A stretch of 64,000 nucleotides of DNA from an uncultured Collinsella sp. (GTDB lineage: Bacteria; Actinomycetota; Coriobacteriia; Coriobacteriales; Coriobacteriaceae). The notes under the pieces are model-generated. The model saw nothing but the letters and a program-made list of their open reading frames with translations. It was not told the DNA's origin and made no database searches. This document shows, piece after piece, positions 39,927 to 48,196 of this stretch (positions are counted from its first letter, which is position 1; each line of letters starts with the position of its first letter). The position numbers were made by a program, and so were the translations under genes. The DNA lies in assembly GCA_900556875.1 (NCBI GenBank), contig USQQ01000006.1, forward strand, positions 42,070 to 106,069, read 5' to 3'.

Positions 39927-41288
39927 TTACAGACCGGCGATGTGATCGGCGGGCGTCGCGACAACCTGTCCGGCGCTCTTGGCGGGACGCTTCTTCTTGG
40001 TCTCGGCCGTGCCCAAAAGCCTTGCCTCAAGACCGCTCACCAAGCGAGCGAGCGGCAGGGTGATGACCAGATAGAACAGGGCGGCAACCACGTACGGTGT
40101 AATGGAGCCCGTCGTGGCCACGATGGTGCGGGCGTTCATGACGATCTCGACCACGCCCACAGCCGCGAGCAGCGACGTATCCTTGTAAAGCAGGATAAAT
40201 TCACTGGTCAGCGTAGGCAGGACATTACGGAACGTCTGCGGAATCATGACATAGAGCAGCGTCTGGAACGCGTTCATGCCCAGCGAACGCGCAGCCTCGT
40301 TCTGGCCCTTGGGGATCGACTGAATACCGGCGCGGAAGATCTCACACAGATAGGCAGACGAGTTCATGGCCATGACGATGACGCCGAGCACGTAGTCATC
40401 AACCTTGACGCCGGCCAACGGCAGACCGAAGAATGCGATATAGATCTGCAGGAACGCCGGCGTACCGCGAATGATATTCACGTAGATGCCGGCGAGGCAG
40501 CGCAGGATGCGCGACTTGGAGATGCGCATGAGCGACAGGGCGAAACCGAAGGGAATTGCCAGCGGAAACGCCACAAGTACGATCGAAAGCGACATGAGGA
40601 AGCCTTTGAAAACGATCGGCAGGCTCTGGACCAAAATGACCGGGTTCAGGAACAGGCGGAGGAACATATTTGAGTTCCATGCCTCGACCCACGGCTGCTC
40701 CTTAAGGTCGGCCAGGAAGTTATCGAATGCCGTCACGCCCTTGATCTCCACCGACGGAATCTTGGAGATCTTCTTGGTCGAACCATCGGCCAAAGTGTAG
40801 GTGCCGCTAAAGGCCTCGTCGCCGCCCTCGACGGGGAAGGTCACGCCGTAGACCTCGACACGGAAATAACCGCCGGCGGGCGCCGTCTCGCCAAAATCGA
40901 TCTTGAGCGTCTGGCCGTCGACCTTGCACGTAGGCTTCATGGGCGTACGGTCCATAAGGTCATCGCCCGAGAGCATCGTCAGACGCGTGTCGTCCGCACC
41001 AAAGGTCGTGCCATCGACAAACGTCAGCGAAAGACCGCTCAGTTCCTCATCGGCATCGGCCTGGACCTCCCAAGTGATACGAGTCTCGGTGCCACCGACC
41101 ACGTCGCTACCCGAACCGGTATTGGGTCGGGCGGTAATCTTTGCGGTCTCAAGTGCCTGAGCAGTCGAGGGCACGCAGGCCCCCGCGCATACCAGGGCGA
41201 GCGCCACAGCCAGGGCACAGGCCAGCTTTTGGAGCATCGAGGGCAGTGGATGGCTCTTGCCCATGGCTCCTTGGTTCAATCGAGACAA
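39927..41288 (-). CDS. Amino-acid ABC permease with an added exported N-terminal domain
   Basis: 453 residues. Residues about 205-430 are a HisM/GlnP-type permease: five or so helices, LRCLAGIYVNIIRGTPAFLQ and the EAARSLGMNAFQTL loop that docks the ATPase. Unusually, residues about 15-45 form a signal-peptide-like helix ending ...AQA, and residues about 46-190 an extracytoplasmic beta-rich domain (ITWEVQADADEEL, GYFRVEVYGV) that is not a substrate-binding protein. I do not recognise the domain. TTG 41288 has AGGAG five bases upstream; ATG 41264 has AAGGAG only two bases away, so TTG is slightly favoured. Confidence 0.82.
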   Translation of the reverse strand: MSRLNQGAMGKSHPLPSMLQKLACALAVALALVCAGACVPSTAQALETAKITARPNTGSGSDVVGGTETRITWEVQADADEELSGLSLTFVDGTTFGADDTRLTMLSGDDLMDRTPMKPTCKVDGQTLKIDFGETAPAGGYFRVEVYGVTFPVEGGDEAFSGTYTLADGSTKKISKIPSVEIKGVTAFDNFLADLKEQPWVEAWNSNMFLRLFLNPVILVQSLPIVFKGFLMSLSIVLVAFPLAIPFGFALSLMRISKSRILRCLAGIYVNIIRGTPAFLQIYIAFFGLPLAGVKVDDYVLGVIVMAMNSSAYLCEIFRAGIQSIPKGQNEAARSLGMNAFQTLLYVMIPQTFRNVLPTLTSEFILLYKDTSLLAAVGVVEIVMNARTIVATTGSITPYVVAALFYLVITLPLARLVSGLEARLLGTAETKKKRPAKSAGQVVATPADHIAGL

Positions 41289-41350
41289 GGTGGCTCCTAA
41301 CGTTTAAGTTGCCGACATAACGGGGCGGGATGACGCCCATTCAAGAAACG

Positions 41351-41383
41351 CAAAGGCCCTCTCCGCCAAAACGGAAAGGGCCC
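41351..41383 (-). terminator. Partial terminator between SBP and permease genes
   Basis: GGCCCTCTCCG (41355-41365) pairs with CGGAAAGGGCC (41372-41382) with one mismatch; on the minus strand only TTTG follows. A leaky terminator here would make more binding protein than permease, as is common. Confidence 0.5.
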
Positions 41384-41404
41384 GCGTGCAATCAAGTAGC
41401 TATT

Positions 41405-42265
41405 TTACTTGATGTTGTACTTAGCCATAAGGGCGTCAACGGTACTGTCATCGGTCAGGTCCTTGATGGCCTGGTTGACGTCGTCCTTGAGCTTAGTGTT
41501 GCCCTGGTTGATGGCGATGGCGTACTCCTCGCCGGTGCTGATCTGCTTGATGGTCTGGCAGGTGTTGAACTGCTCGGCGGTCAGCTGGCTGGCGACGGAG
41601 CGGTTGGTCACCACGGCGTCACCCTTATCGGACTGCAGGGCGCTGAAGCACTCGGTGGCGTCCTTGTAGGGAACAATCTTGGCCTTGGGGAAGTTCTCCT
41701 GGGCAAAGGCCTCGGCGGTCGAGCCAGACTGGACGATGATGGTAGCGTCGGCGTTGTTGAGCTTCTCGCTGTAGTTGTCGGCCGTGATGTCGGTGTTATC
41801 GACCTTGGTCACGATAGCCTGATCGTCCATGTAGTAGGAATCAGAGAAAGTGACTTCCTTCTCACGCTCGGGCGTGTCGGTGATAGCCGCGATGGAAACG
41901 TCATACTTGGCGCCCGAAGCGACGCCCGGAACCAGCGTGTCAAAGTCATTGTTGACATACTCGACATCCAGGCCCAGCTTGTCGCCGATAGCCTTGATGA
42001 GCTCAAGGTCAAAGCCCTGATAATCGCCGTTGTCATCCTTGTACTCAAACGGAGCGTACTCGGCAGAGGTGCCGACGGTGAGCGTACCGTCCTTGACGAG
42101 TGCATACTCCTTGGAGCCGTCGACCTTCTCGACCTTCGCATTGTCAGAGCTGCTGGAACCGGCATCGGAACCAGAGGTGGCGTTGGACGAACCACAGCCC
42201 GTCAGTGCAAGAGCGAGCGCCATGGCGCCCGTGGCTGCAAACGCGCCAAGCTTCTTGAGCTTCAT
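41405..42265 (-). CDS. Amino-acid-binding lipoprotein of the ABC importer
   Basis: 286 residues: a lipoprotein signal with LALALTGCGSS (lipid-modified Cys about 24), a Ser-rich tether, then the SBP-bac-3 fold: LTVGTSAEYAPFEY, GFDLELIKAIGDKLGL, VSIAAITDTPEREK, AQENFPKAKIVPY. It delivers a polar amino acid to the permease. GGAAGGAG lies seven bases before ATG 42265; 22 earlier codons are not used. A good promoter (TTGCAG, 17 bases, CATAAT) sits about 60 bases upstream. Confidence 0.92.
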   Translation of the reverse strand: MKLKKLGAFAATGAMALALALTGCGSSNATSGSDAGSSSSDNAKVEKVDGSKEYALVKDGTLTVGTSAEYAPFEYKDDNGDYQGFDLELIKAIGDKLGLDVEYVNNDFDTLVPGVASGAKYDVSIAAITDTPEREKEVTFSDSYYMDDQAIVTKVDNTDITADNYSEKLNNADATIIVQSGSTAEAFAQENFPKAKIVPYKDATECFSALQSDKGDAVVTNRSVASQLTAEQFNTCQTIKQISTGEEYAIAINQGNTKLKDDVNQAIKDLTDDSTVDALMAKYNIK

Positions 42266-42322
42266 AATCAGTCTCCTTCCAGTGACCCCGTTTGATTCAG
42301 AGGTCTGCAAAAACTGTTGGCT

Positions 42323-42351
42323 ATTATGCACCCGGAATTACGAATCTGCAA
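42323..42351 (-). promoter_or_regulatory. Promoter of the ABC importer operon
   Basis: On the minus strand TTGCAG (42351-42346), 17 bases, CATAAT (42328-42323). Confidence 0.6.
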
Positions 42352-42412
42352 TGAGAAAACTGATTGAAACAAACCCATAACGTGAATGGAATACTCCACT
42401 TAGCAACAGTCA

Positions 42413-43279
42413 TTACTGCTGCAATGACCTTAACAGTTTGATTTCAGCTGCATAACCTGCAAGTTCGTTCGGCGTCTCCAAAATAAATGGAAGTGCACGC
42501 AAGCGGCTATTCGATACAATATTCTGCATAACCTGCATACCGCCGCCAAACTCTTCACTACCCAGGTAGCCCTTGCCGATGCACTCGTGGCGATCCTTAT
42601 GGGCGCCGCAGGGGTTCTTGGAGTCATTGATATGCACGGCGCGCAAGCGCTCGATACCCACCACGCGGTCGAACTCGTCGAGTACGCCGTCCAGGTCATG
42701 GATGATGTCGTAGCCAGCATCGCTCACATGGCAGGTGTCCAAACAAACGCCCAGCTTATCGGACAGCTCCGGGCACTTGGCGGCAACGCCCTCGATAATG
42801 CGCGCCAGCTCTTCAAAGCTACGGCCCACCTCGGTGCCCTTGCCCGCCATGGTCTCAAGCAATACCGTCGTCTGCTGTCCCTCAAACATCACCTGGCACA
42901 GTGTGTCGACAATCATCTGAATGCCGGCGTCTGCCCCCTGTCCCACATGCGCACCGGGATGGAAGTTGTAGTAGTTGCCGGGCAGTGCTTCCAGACGCTG
43001 CAAATCTTCCGCCATAGCCTCCAAGGCAAACTCCCGCGCCCGCTCCTTAGCGGAGCAGGGGTTATAGGTATACGGGGCATGCGCCACTAGCGGTCCAAAG
43101 TCGTTTTGCGCCATAAGCTCGCGCAGAGCCGCCACGTCATCCATGTCAAGGTCTTTTGCCTTGCCACCGCGCGGGTTGCGCGTAAAGAACGCAAAGGTAT
43201 TGGCACCAATGGACAACGCCGTCTCCCCCATTGCCCGATAGCCCTTCGTCGTCGAAAGATGACACCCGATCGTTAGCAT
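42413..43279 (-). CDS. nfo: Endonuclease IV (AP endonuclease)
   Basis: 288 residues of the Nfo family, which nicks DNA 5' of abasic sites with three zinc ions. Conserved metal-site blocks are visible: IGCHLSTTKGY, VAHAPYTYNPCS, YYNFHPGAHVGQG, VLLETMAGKGTEVG, CLDTCHVSDAGYD, HINDSKNPCGAHKDRH and the late FILETPNE. Length is typical. ATG 43279 has GGGGGAG six bases upstream; an in-frame TTG six bases earlier is rejected. A long hairpin repeat lies directly upstream. Confidence 0.93.
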   Translation of the reverse strand: MLTIGCHLSTTKGYRAMGETALSIGANTFAFFTRNPRGGKAKDLDMDDVAALRELMAQNDFGPLVAHAPYTYNPCSAKERAREFALEAMAEDLQRLEALPGNYYNFHPGAHVGQGADAGIQMIVDTLCQVMFEGQQTTVLLETMAGKGTEVGRSFEELARIIEGVAAKCPELSDKLGVCLDTCHVSDAGYDIIHDLDGVLDEFDRVVGIERLRAVHINDSKNPCGAHKDRHECIGKGYLGSEEFGGGMQVMQNIVSNSRLRALPFILETPNELAGYAAEIKLLRSLQQ

Positions 43280-43299
43280 CTCCAACTCCCCCTCATCAG

Positions 43300-43362
43300 T
43301 TGCGGTGAAATACGGTCTATTGGTGCCTTATTTTGGCGCAAACAGACCGTATTCCACCGCAA
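43300..43362. repeat. Long hairpin element A
   Basis: 19-base arms (43300-43318 and 43344-43362, one mismatch) begin TTGCGGTG and enclose a loop ending GCAAAC. It is followed by GATATAAAAGGGG and flanked by the direct repeat CATCAG (43294-43299, 43376-43381). Element B has the same outer arm and tail but a different inner stem. Confidence 0.65.
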
Positions 43363-43423
43363 GATATAAAAGGGGCATCAGGGGCAAGGTCCGCCGAGCC
43401 CCCTTGAGCACCAGCACCGCAGC

Positions 43424-44443
43424 CTAGAGCGTCAAGCGAATCGCATCGATAATCTGCGCGCAGCGCTGCGTGGCAGCAAGAGGCATAACGGGGCTTTCAA
43501 GCTCTCCCGTCTGGACGAGCTGCGTCGCATGCTGAATTTCGCCGTAGAAATCATCGACCTCAAACGGGGCATTAATTTCGAGCATTCGTCCGTCGGAGTA
43601 CTTCACATGGGCGAGCTCGGGGCGATGGAGGCGCTCGATTTCCACCGAACCCCGTTCGCAGGCAATCATTAAGCGGCTTTCATATGCTGCTTTGCCGTCG
43701 CACACCATATGAATGGGTATACCGCCGACACTCATATGGATCTCATCGGCCCAATCCACGCGGCCGCCCGATACGTCACGCCAGCGAACTTCACGAGACG
43801 AAACATCGCACGCACCCGCAAGCAGATCCTCAAACCACCCGACCGCATAGCAGCCCATGTCATATAGACAGCCACCCTGCAACGGATCGAGCAGATAACT
43901 CGAAGGCGGCTGACCATAATCGAGTTTTTGCACGCTTTCGATCGAGACGATACGGCCAAGCTCGCCCGACGTAAGCAAACCCTTCACGCGAGTATGCATC
44001 GGACAAAACCGATTCTTCATCGCCTCCATAAACAGTACGCCGCGCTCGCGAGAGGTGGAGGCAATCGATAGAGCCTCTTCCTCACTCAAAACGGCCGGTT
44101 TTTCGCACAGCACGGCCTTTCCCGCGCGCAGTGCCCGACAGACCCAATGCGCATGCATGCCATGTGGAAGAGCCAAGTAGATTGCGTCGACATCGGGGTC
44201 GGCAATCAGCGCATCATAAGCCGCATCGCCGCTATCGTCAGTCGTGGCATAGCTGTGCGCGGCATCAATCGAAAACGCCCTGCAAAACTCCTCAACATGC
44301 GAAGGGGCGCGACCGGCGGCAGCCACAAGCCGCGCCCCGTCCACCTCCTTGAGCGACGATGCAAATCGATGCGAAATGTGCCCAGCGCCCAAAACGCCCC
44401 AACGAACCTCGCGCAAATCATCACATGAATCCCGATGGCCCAC
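43424..44443 (-). CDS. Gfo/Idh/MocA-family oxidoreductase
   Basis: 339 residues: Rossmann domain with VRWGVLGAGHISHRFA, the family's ALRAGKAVLCEKP (catalytic Lys in EKP), then a C-terminal alpha/beta domain with GGCLYDMGCYAVG. Members oxidise sugars, polyols or bile pigments (biliverdin) with NAD(P); the substrate is not evident. The start is GTG 44443 with AAGGGGG five bases upstream. It is bracketed by hairpin elements A and B, an arrangement seen for no other gene here except the DUF2974 gene with its own repeats. Confidence 0.85.
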   Translation of the reverse strand: MGHRDSCDDLREVRWGVLGAGHISHRFASSLKEVDGARLVAAAGRAPSHVEEFCRAFSIDAAHSYATTDDSGDAAYDALIADPDVDAIYLALPHGMHAHWVCRALRAGKAVLCEKPAVLSEEEALSIASTSRERGVLFMEAMKNRFCPMHTRVKGLLTSGELGRIVSIESVQKLDYGQPPSSYLLDPLQGGCLYDMGCYAVGWFEDLLAGACDVSSREVRWRDVSGGRVDWADEIHMSVGGIPIHMVCDGKAAYESRLMIACERGSVEIERLHRPELAHVKYSDGRMLEINAPFEVDDFYGEIQHATQLVQTGELESPVMPLAATQRCAQIIDAIRLTL

Positions 44444-44458
44444 GACAGCCCCCTTCAG

Positions 44459-44521
44459 TTGCGGTGGAATAGTTCCTGTTTAAGCCCCATTCTGCCGCAA
44501 ACAGGAACTATTCCACCGCAA
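44459..44521. repeat. Long hairpin element B
   Basis: Perfect 23-base arms (44459-44481 and 44499-44521), beginning TTGCGGTGGAATA, around a 17-base loop that ends just before the AAACAGG arm. GTTATAAAAGGG follows. It is homologous to element A in outer arms and tail; the inner stem differs on both sides in a compensating way. Confidence 0.7.
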
Positions 44522-44533
44522 GTTATAAAAGGG

Positions 44534-45724
44534 TCATGAGGAGCGCGTTTTGCAAAAGGCTTTAAGCGCAGCCGTTACGGGGCCAGGCTGGAAACGTCGG
44601 CGCACATCGTCGAGACGCTCGGGAATATCGATGTGCTGCGGGCAGTGACGTGCGCATTTGCCGCACTTGACGCAATTGCTCACCAGCTTGGGCTCGTTCG
44701 TCCGCACCGCGCTCGCCGTAAAGTATTGAGACAGGCCCGTAAACCAGCTGTGCGCATAGCTCGCGTTGTAGGCGCCAAAGCAGCCGGGAATATTGATGCC
44801 CTTGGGGCATGGCATGCAGTAGCCGCACCCCGTACAGGGCACGCGATTCGATTTCTCAAACTCTCCCAGCACACGTGCGATGGTATCGAGCTGCTCTCTC
44901 GTCATCGAATTCGGCAGTGCGCGATCCGCCAATGCCACGTTCTCGTCCACCTGCGCGGTATCGGTCATGCCCGAAAGCAGCATCGTGACTTGAGGATGGT
45001 TCCACACCCACGAAAGGCCCCAAGCAGCCGGCGTCTTCAGGTACGGATCGCGTACGTCATCGAGCACGGCGCGGGCCCGCGGAGGCAGCTTGCCCGCTAA
45101 ACGCCCGCCCAGCAGCGGCTCCATCACAAACACCGCGAGCCCGCGCTCCGCAGCCGCCATGAGTCCCGCCGTTCCCGCTTGGTAGCGCTCTCCAGCGTAG
45201 TTGTACTGGATCTGGCAAAAATCCCAGTCATACGCGTCAAGCATCGTGAGGAAGTCCGCGGCGCTGCCGTGGTACGAAAAACCAATCTGGCGAATGCGCC
45301 CCGCCACCTTTTGACGCGCAATCCAGTCCTCGATACCCAACGCCACCACGCGCTCCCACTGGGCGGGCGAGGTGATGTTGTGCATGAGGTAATAGTCGAT
45401 ATGATCGGTTCGCAGGCGGCGCAGTTGTTCGTCGAAAAACCGGTCGAAATCCTCCGCACACTTGCACGAAGCATGCGGCAGTTTGGTCGCCAGCAACACC
45501 CGGTCGCGTAGCCCCAAGCGCTCAAGTGAGGCGCCCACGCACACCTCGTTACCGGGATAGAGATACGCGGTATCCAGATAATTAATCCCCTGTTCCACCG
45601 CACGGGAAATGATGGCATCGGCTGTCTTCGCATCCGGATGGCCCGGCGCACCGGGAAATCTCATGCAGCCCAGACCCAGAGCGGATATTCGGTTACCACT
45701 TTTGGGGTCAACGCGGTATTGCAC
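44534..45724 (-). CDS. Aldo/keto reductase with C-terminal 4Fe-4S domain
   Basis: 396 residues. About 1-290 are the AKR barrel (GNRISALGLGCMRFPG, NYLDTAYLYPGNE, KLPHASCKC, DYYLMHN). About 310-396 hold Cys motifs CTGCGYCMPCPKGI and CVKCGKCARHCPQHI, ferredoxin-like clusters that let the enzyme use iron-sulfur electrons. This combined architecture is common in anaerobes. The start is GTG 45724, because VQYRVDPKSGNRIS matches the family start and AAAGGAGG lies four to five bases ahead; ATG 45742 would begin before that site. Confidence 0.87.
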   Translation of the reverse strand: MQYRVDPKSGNRISALGLGCMRFPGAPGHPDAKTADAIISRAVEQGINYLDTAYLYPGNEVCVGASLERLGLRDRVLLATKLPHASCKCAEDFDRFFDEQLRRLRTDHIDYYLMHNITSPAQWERVVALGIEDWIARQKVAGRIRQIGFSYHGSAADFLTMLDAYDWDFCQIQYNYAGERYQAGTAGLMAAAERGLAVFVMEPLLGGRLAGKLPPRARAVLDDVRDPYLKTPAAWGLSWVWNHPQVTMLLSGMTDTAQVDENVALADRALPNSMTREQLDTIARVLGEFEKSNRVPCTGCGYCMPCPKGINIPGCFGAYNASYAHSWFTGLSQYFTASAVRTNEPKLVSNCVKCGKCARHCPQHIDIPERLDDVRRRFQPGPVTAALKAFCKTRSS

Positions 45725-45887
45725 GGCCCCTCCTTTCGCCATCAGCGCCCCGGCAAGGCGAAACACAATGGTCACGCGGCCGAAACATCGTGGAATCGCA
45801 ATCGAGAACGTATCGTAACGCAGCAGAAATCGAGCTGTCACGGCACCGCTTTAACATCAGCAAAAAGCCCGATGAAAGGAGCCACCC

Positions 45888-46658
45888 ATGCCCACGCTCG
45901 ACCTTTGGAATCTCGCATCCCAGCTCAAAAGCACCGATTATCGCTGGGTAGACCTCACCCACACGCTCTCGTGCGACACTCCGCACTGGTTCGGCTTTAA
46001 GCCCTTTGAGTCCACCAAACTCTTCGACTACCTGCCCGACACGCCCGAAGACATGCTCGCGCCCATGCGCTGCTTCCAGTATTCGGTTGCTTCGCAGTAC
46101 GGCACGCATGTCGACGCACCGCGCCACTTCCATGTTGACGGCCGTTCCCTTGGAGAGATTGAACCCATCGAGTTTATGCATCCGCTCTGTGTGATCGACA
46201 AACACGAGGAGTGCGCCACAAATCCCGACTACGTCCTGACCGTCGAGGACCTCAAAGCATGGGAGGATGAGCACGGTCGCATTCCCAAAGACGCTTTCGT
46301 CGCCTTCCGCTCCGACTGGTCCAAGCTCACCGACCTCGAAAACAAGGACGAGGACGGCCAGCCCCACTACCCCGGCTGGGACCTCGACGCCATCAAATGG
46401 CTCGTTGAAGAGCGCGACATCGGCGCCATCGGCCACGAGCCGGCTGACACCGACCCGGCGAGCGTGACCACGCGTGAGGACGCCTACCCCTACCCCGGCG
46501 AACAGTACATCCTCTCGGTCGACCGCTATCAGATCGAGGTCATGGACCATCTAGACGAGCTTCCCGCCACGGGCGCCGTCATCTTCTGCACCTTCCCCAA
46601 GGTGCGTGATGGCGTCGGATATCCCGCACGTGTCTTTGCGGTCTGCCCCGCGTCATAA
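45888..46658 (+). CDS. Cyclase-family metal-dependent hydrolase (kynurenine-formamidase-like)
   Basis: 256 residues of the cyclase/KynB fold. The motif SQYGTHVDAPRHFH (HxGTHxDxPxH variant with Tyr for the first His) binds metal, and WVDLTHTLSCDTPHW precedes it. Family members hydrolyse N-formylkynurenine or related amides and lactones; kynurenine breakdown genes are not seen here, so the substrate is open. AAAGGAG lies seven bases before the ATG. It is divergent from the AKR gene. Confidence 0.82.
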   Translation: MPTLDLWNLASQLKSTDYRWVDLTHTLSCDTPHWFGFKPFESTKLFDYLPDTPEDMLAPMRCFQYSVASQYGTHVDAPRHFHVDGRSLGEIEPIEFMHPLCVIDKHEECATNPDYVLTVEDLKAWEDEHGRIPKDAFVAFRSDWSKLTDLENKDEDGQPHYPGWDLDAIKWLVEERDIGAIGHEPADTDPASVTTREDAYPYPGEQYILSVDRYQIEVMDHLDELPATGAVIFCTFPKVRDGVGYPARVFAVCPAS

Positions 46659-46720
46659 GTTCCCATGCGTTTGTTCTTCTAAATACGGCCATCCGGTGCA
46701 CGCGACATGGCCCGGCGGCA

Positions 46721-46726
46721 TACAAT
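46721..46726 (+). promoter_or_regulatory. -10 box before the ketopantoate-reductase-like gene
   Basis: TACAAT lies so that transcription would begin near 46733, exactly at the 5' arm of the terminator-like hairpin. No good -35 is seen. Confidence 0.35.
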
Positions 46727-46731
46727 CCATC

Positions 46732-46758
46732 AGGCGCCCCATACGCGGGCGCCTTTTT
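46732..46758 (+). terminator. Terminator-like hairpin abutting the next ribosome binding site
   Basis: AGGCGCCC (46732-46739) pairs with GGGCGCCT (46747-46754), followed by TTTTT and then GGGGAG of the next gene. It ends the cyclase transcript or forms a 5'-terminal hairpin of the next mRNA. Confidence 0.6.
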
Positions 46759-46775
46759 ATGGGGAGATGATTCAC

Positions 46776-47690
46776 ATGCAGATCAACAAGGTCGCCTTCA
46801 TCGGCAAGGGCGGCGTGGGCCTGCTCTACGGCAGCATGATCACCCAAGCGCTCGGCAACGACGCCGTCGAATACGTTATGGACGACGCGCGCTTTGAGCG
46901 CCACGCGGGTGATGCGCTCACCGTCAACGGCAAGCCCTGCGCGCTCAAGTCCGTCCGCGCGAGCGAGGCGACGCCCGTCGACCTGGTCATCCTCACGGTC
47001 AAGACAACCGGGCTCGATGTGGCGCTCAAAACCCTGGAAAGCGTCGTGGGACCCGACACGCTGATCGCGTCGCTGTGCAACGGCATCACGAGCGAGCAGA
47101 AGATTGCCGAGCGCTTTGGCTGGGAGCACACCGTCCTTGGTATCTGCCAGGGCATGGACGCCGTATTCCTCAACGGGGAGCTCACCTATACCAATGCCGG
47201 CGAGATCCGCTTTGGTGCGGCAGCGGGCACCGACCCCGCAACCGTTATCGCCATCGACGAGCTCTACACGCGTTGCGGCATCGCCCATACCGTCGAGCAC
47301 GACATCGCACATCGCATGTGGGCCAAACTCATGCTCAACGACGGCATCAACCAGACCTGTATGGCCTACGGCGGCACCTACGGAAGCGCTACGGAGCAGG
47401 GCTCCGAGCAGCTCCGCAGTTTTGTCTCCGCCATGCGCGAGACGCTTGCAGTCGCCAATGCCGAGGGCATCGAGCTCACCGAGGCAGACCTAACGCAGAT
47501 GGTGCGTCTCATAAAAGGGCTCGATCCCGCCGGCATGCCCTCGATGGCGCAAGACCGCATCGCTCAACGCAGAACCGAGGTCGAGGAATTTGCGGGTACC
47601 ATCTGCCGCCTCGCGGCCAAGCACGGTATCCAGGTGCCGCAAAACGAATGGCTCTATTCGCGCATCCGCGAAATCGAGGCCAGCTGGTAA
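46776..47690 (+). CDS. Ketopantoate reductase family protein (ApbA/PanE)
   Basis: 304 residues: N-terminal Rossmann motif VAFIGKGGVGLLYGSM, then a helical C-terminal domain with the catalytic-type Lys/Asn region (MWAKLMLNDGINQ) and late RRTEVEEFAGT. PanE makes pantoate for coenzyme A, but paralogues reduce other 2-keto acids, and no panB or panC is nearby, so I leave the symbol empty. ATG 46776 is used with GGGGAG nine bases upstream; ATG 46767 would touch that site. Confidence 0.83.
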   Translation: MQINKVAFIGKGGVGLLYGSMITQALGNDAVEYVMDDARFERHAGDALTVNGKPCALKSVRASEATPVDLVILTVKTTGLDVALKTLESVVGPDTLIASLCNGITSEQKIAERFGWEHTVLGICQGMDAVFLNGELTYTNAGEIRFGAAAGTDPATVIAIDELYTRCGIAHTVEHDIAHRMWAKLMLNDGINQTCMAYGGTYGSATEQGSEQLRSFVSAMRETLAVANAEGIELTEADLTQMVRLIKGLDPAGMPSMAQDRIAQRRTEVEEFAGTICRLAAKHGIQVPQNEWLYSRIREIEASW

Positions 47691-47723
47691 CGCCGCCGCA
47701 CCGCATCCAACAGTCTCAATAGC

Positions 47724-47759
47724 AAAAACCGCCGCAAAGGGCACTCCCCTTGCGGCGGC
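47724..47759. terminator. Intrinsic terminator between convergent genes
   Basis: CCGCCGCAA (47729-47737) pairs with TTGCGGCGG (47750-47758). TTTTT follows on the minus strand, a weaker T-rich stretch on the plus strand. Confidence 0.75.
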
Positions 47760-47798
47760 TTCCTTCTTCATCTATGGGCAAAACCAGCTTCACAACGG

Positions 47799-48005
47799 CT
47801 AGCGCCGCACCTGCGGCGTCTCGTCCTCGTCATCGCGGCAAAGGGTCACGCCCGCACTTCCCAGCAGCGCTGCTGCGATGAGCGCGCCGACCACAATAGG
47901 AGCAGCCCCGCACGAGCCCTGCATGCCTGCGACAAACGCAGCTGTAGGGCCAAGACAGCCAAGTACCAATGCGACGGCGGCGATAGCGATATCTCGAGCG
48001 TTCAT
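47799..48005 (-). CDS. Small two-helix membrane protein
   Basis: 68 residues with two hydrophobic helices (about 5-28 and 35-55) and a charged tail CRDDEDETPQVRR. GGAGGAAG lies seven bases before the ATG and a terminator follows, so it is a real gene. No domain is recognised; short hairpin membrane proteins of this size can be regulators, toxins or small structural proteins. Confidence 0.6.
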   Translation of the reverse strand: MNARDIAIAAVALVLGCLGPTAAFVAGMQGSCGAAPIVVGALIAAALLGSAGVTLCRDDEDETPQVRR

Positions 48006-48196
48006 GAGATCACTTCCTCCACGAGAAAGACCTTATTTCTCATGAACCAGTGTGCCCCGCATGCATACGCCCAGCGTACCGCCACGGTAAGGGCTCTGTT
48101 AACTCAAACGCACATAAAGAAAGGGCGGCTTTACGTTGCCTAAAAGCTCAGCAAAGACGCCCGCCCATCATGTGCCTATTTTGCTCTGATGGCAGA

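Noticed and set aside
43286..44530. CRISPR repeats or integron attC sites for elements A and B
   Set aside because: Only two copies, unequal inner sequences, no spacers, no cas or integrase gene nearby.
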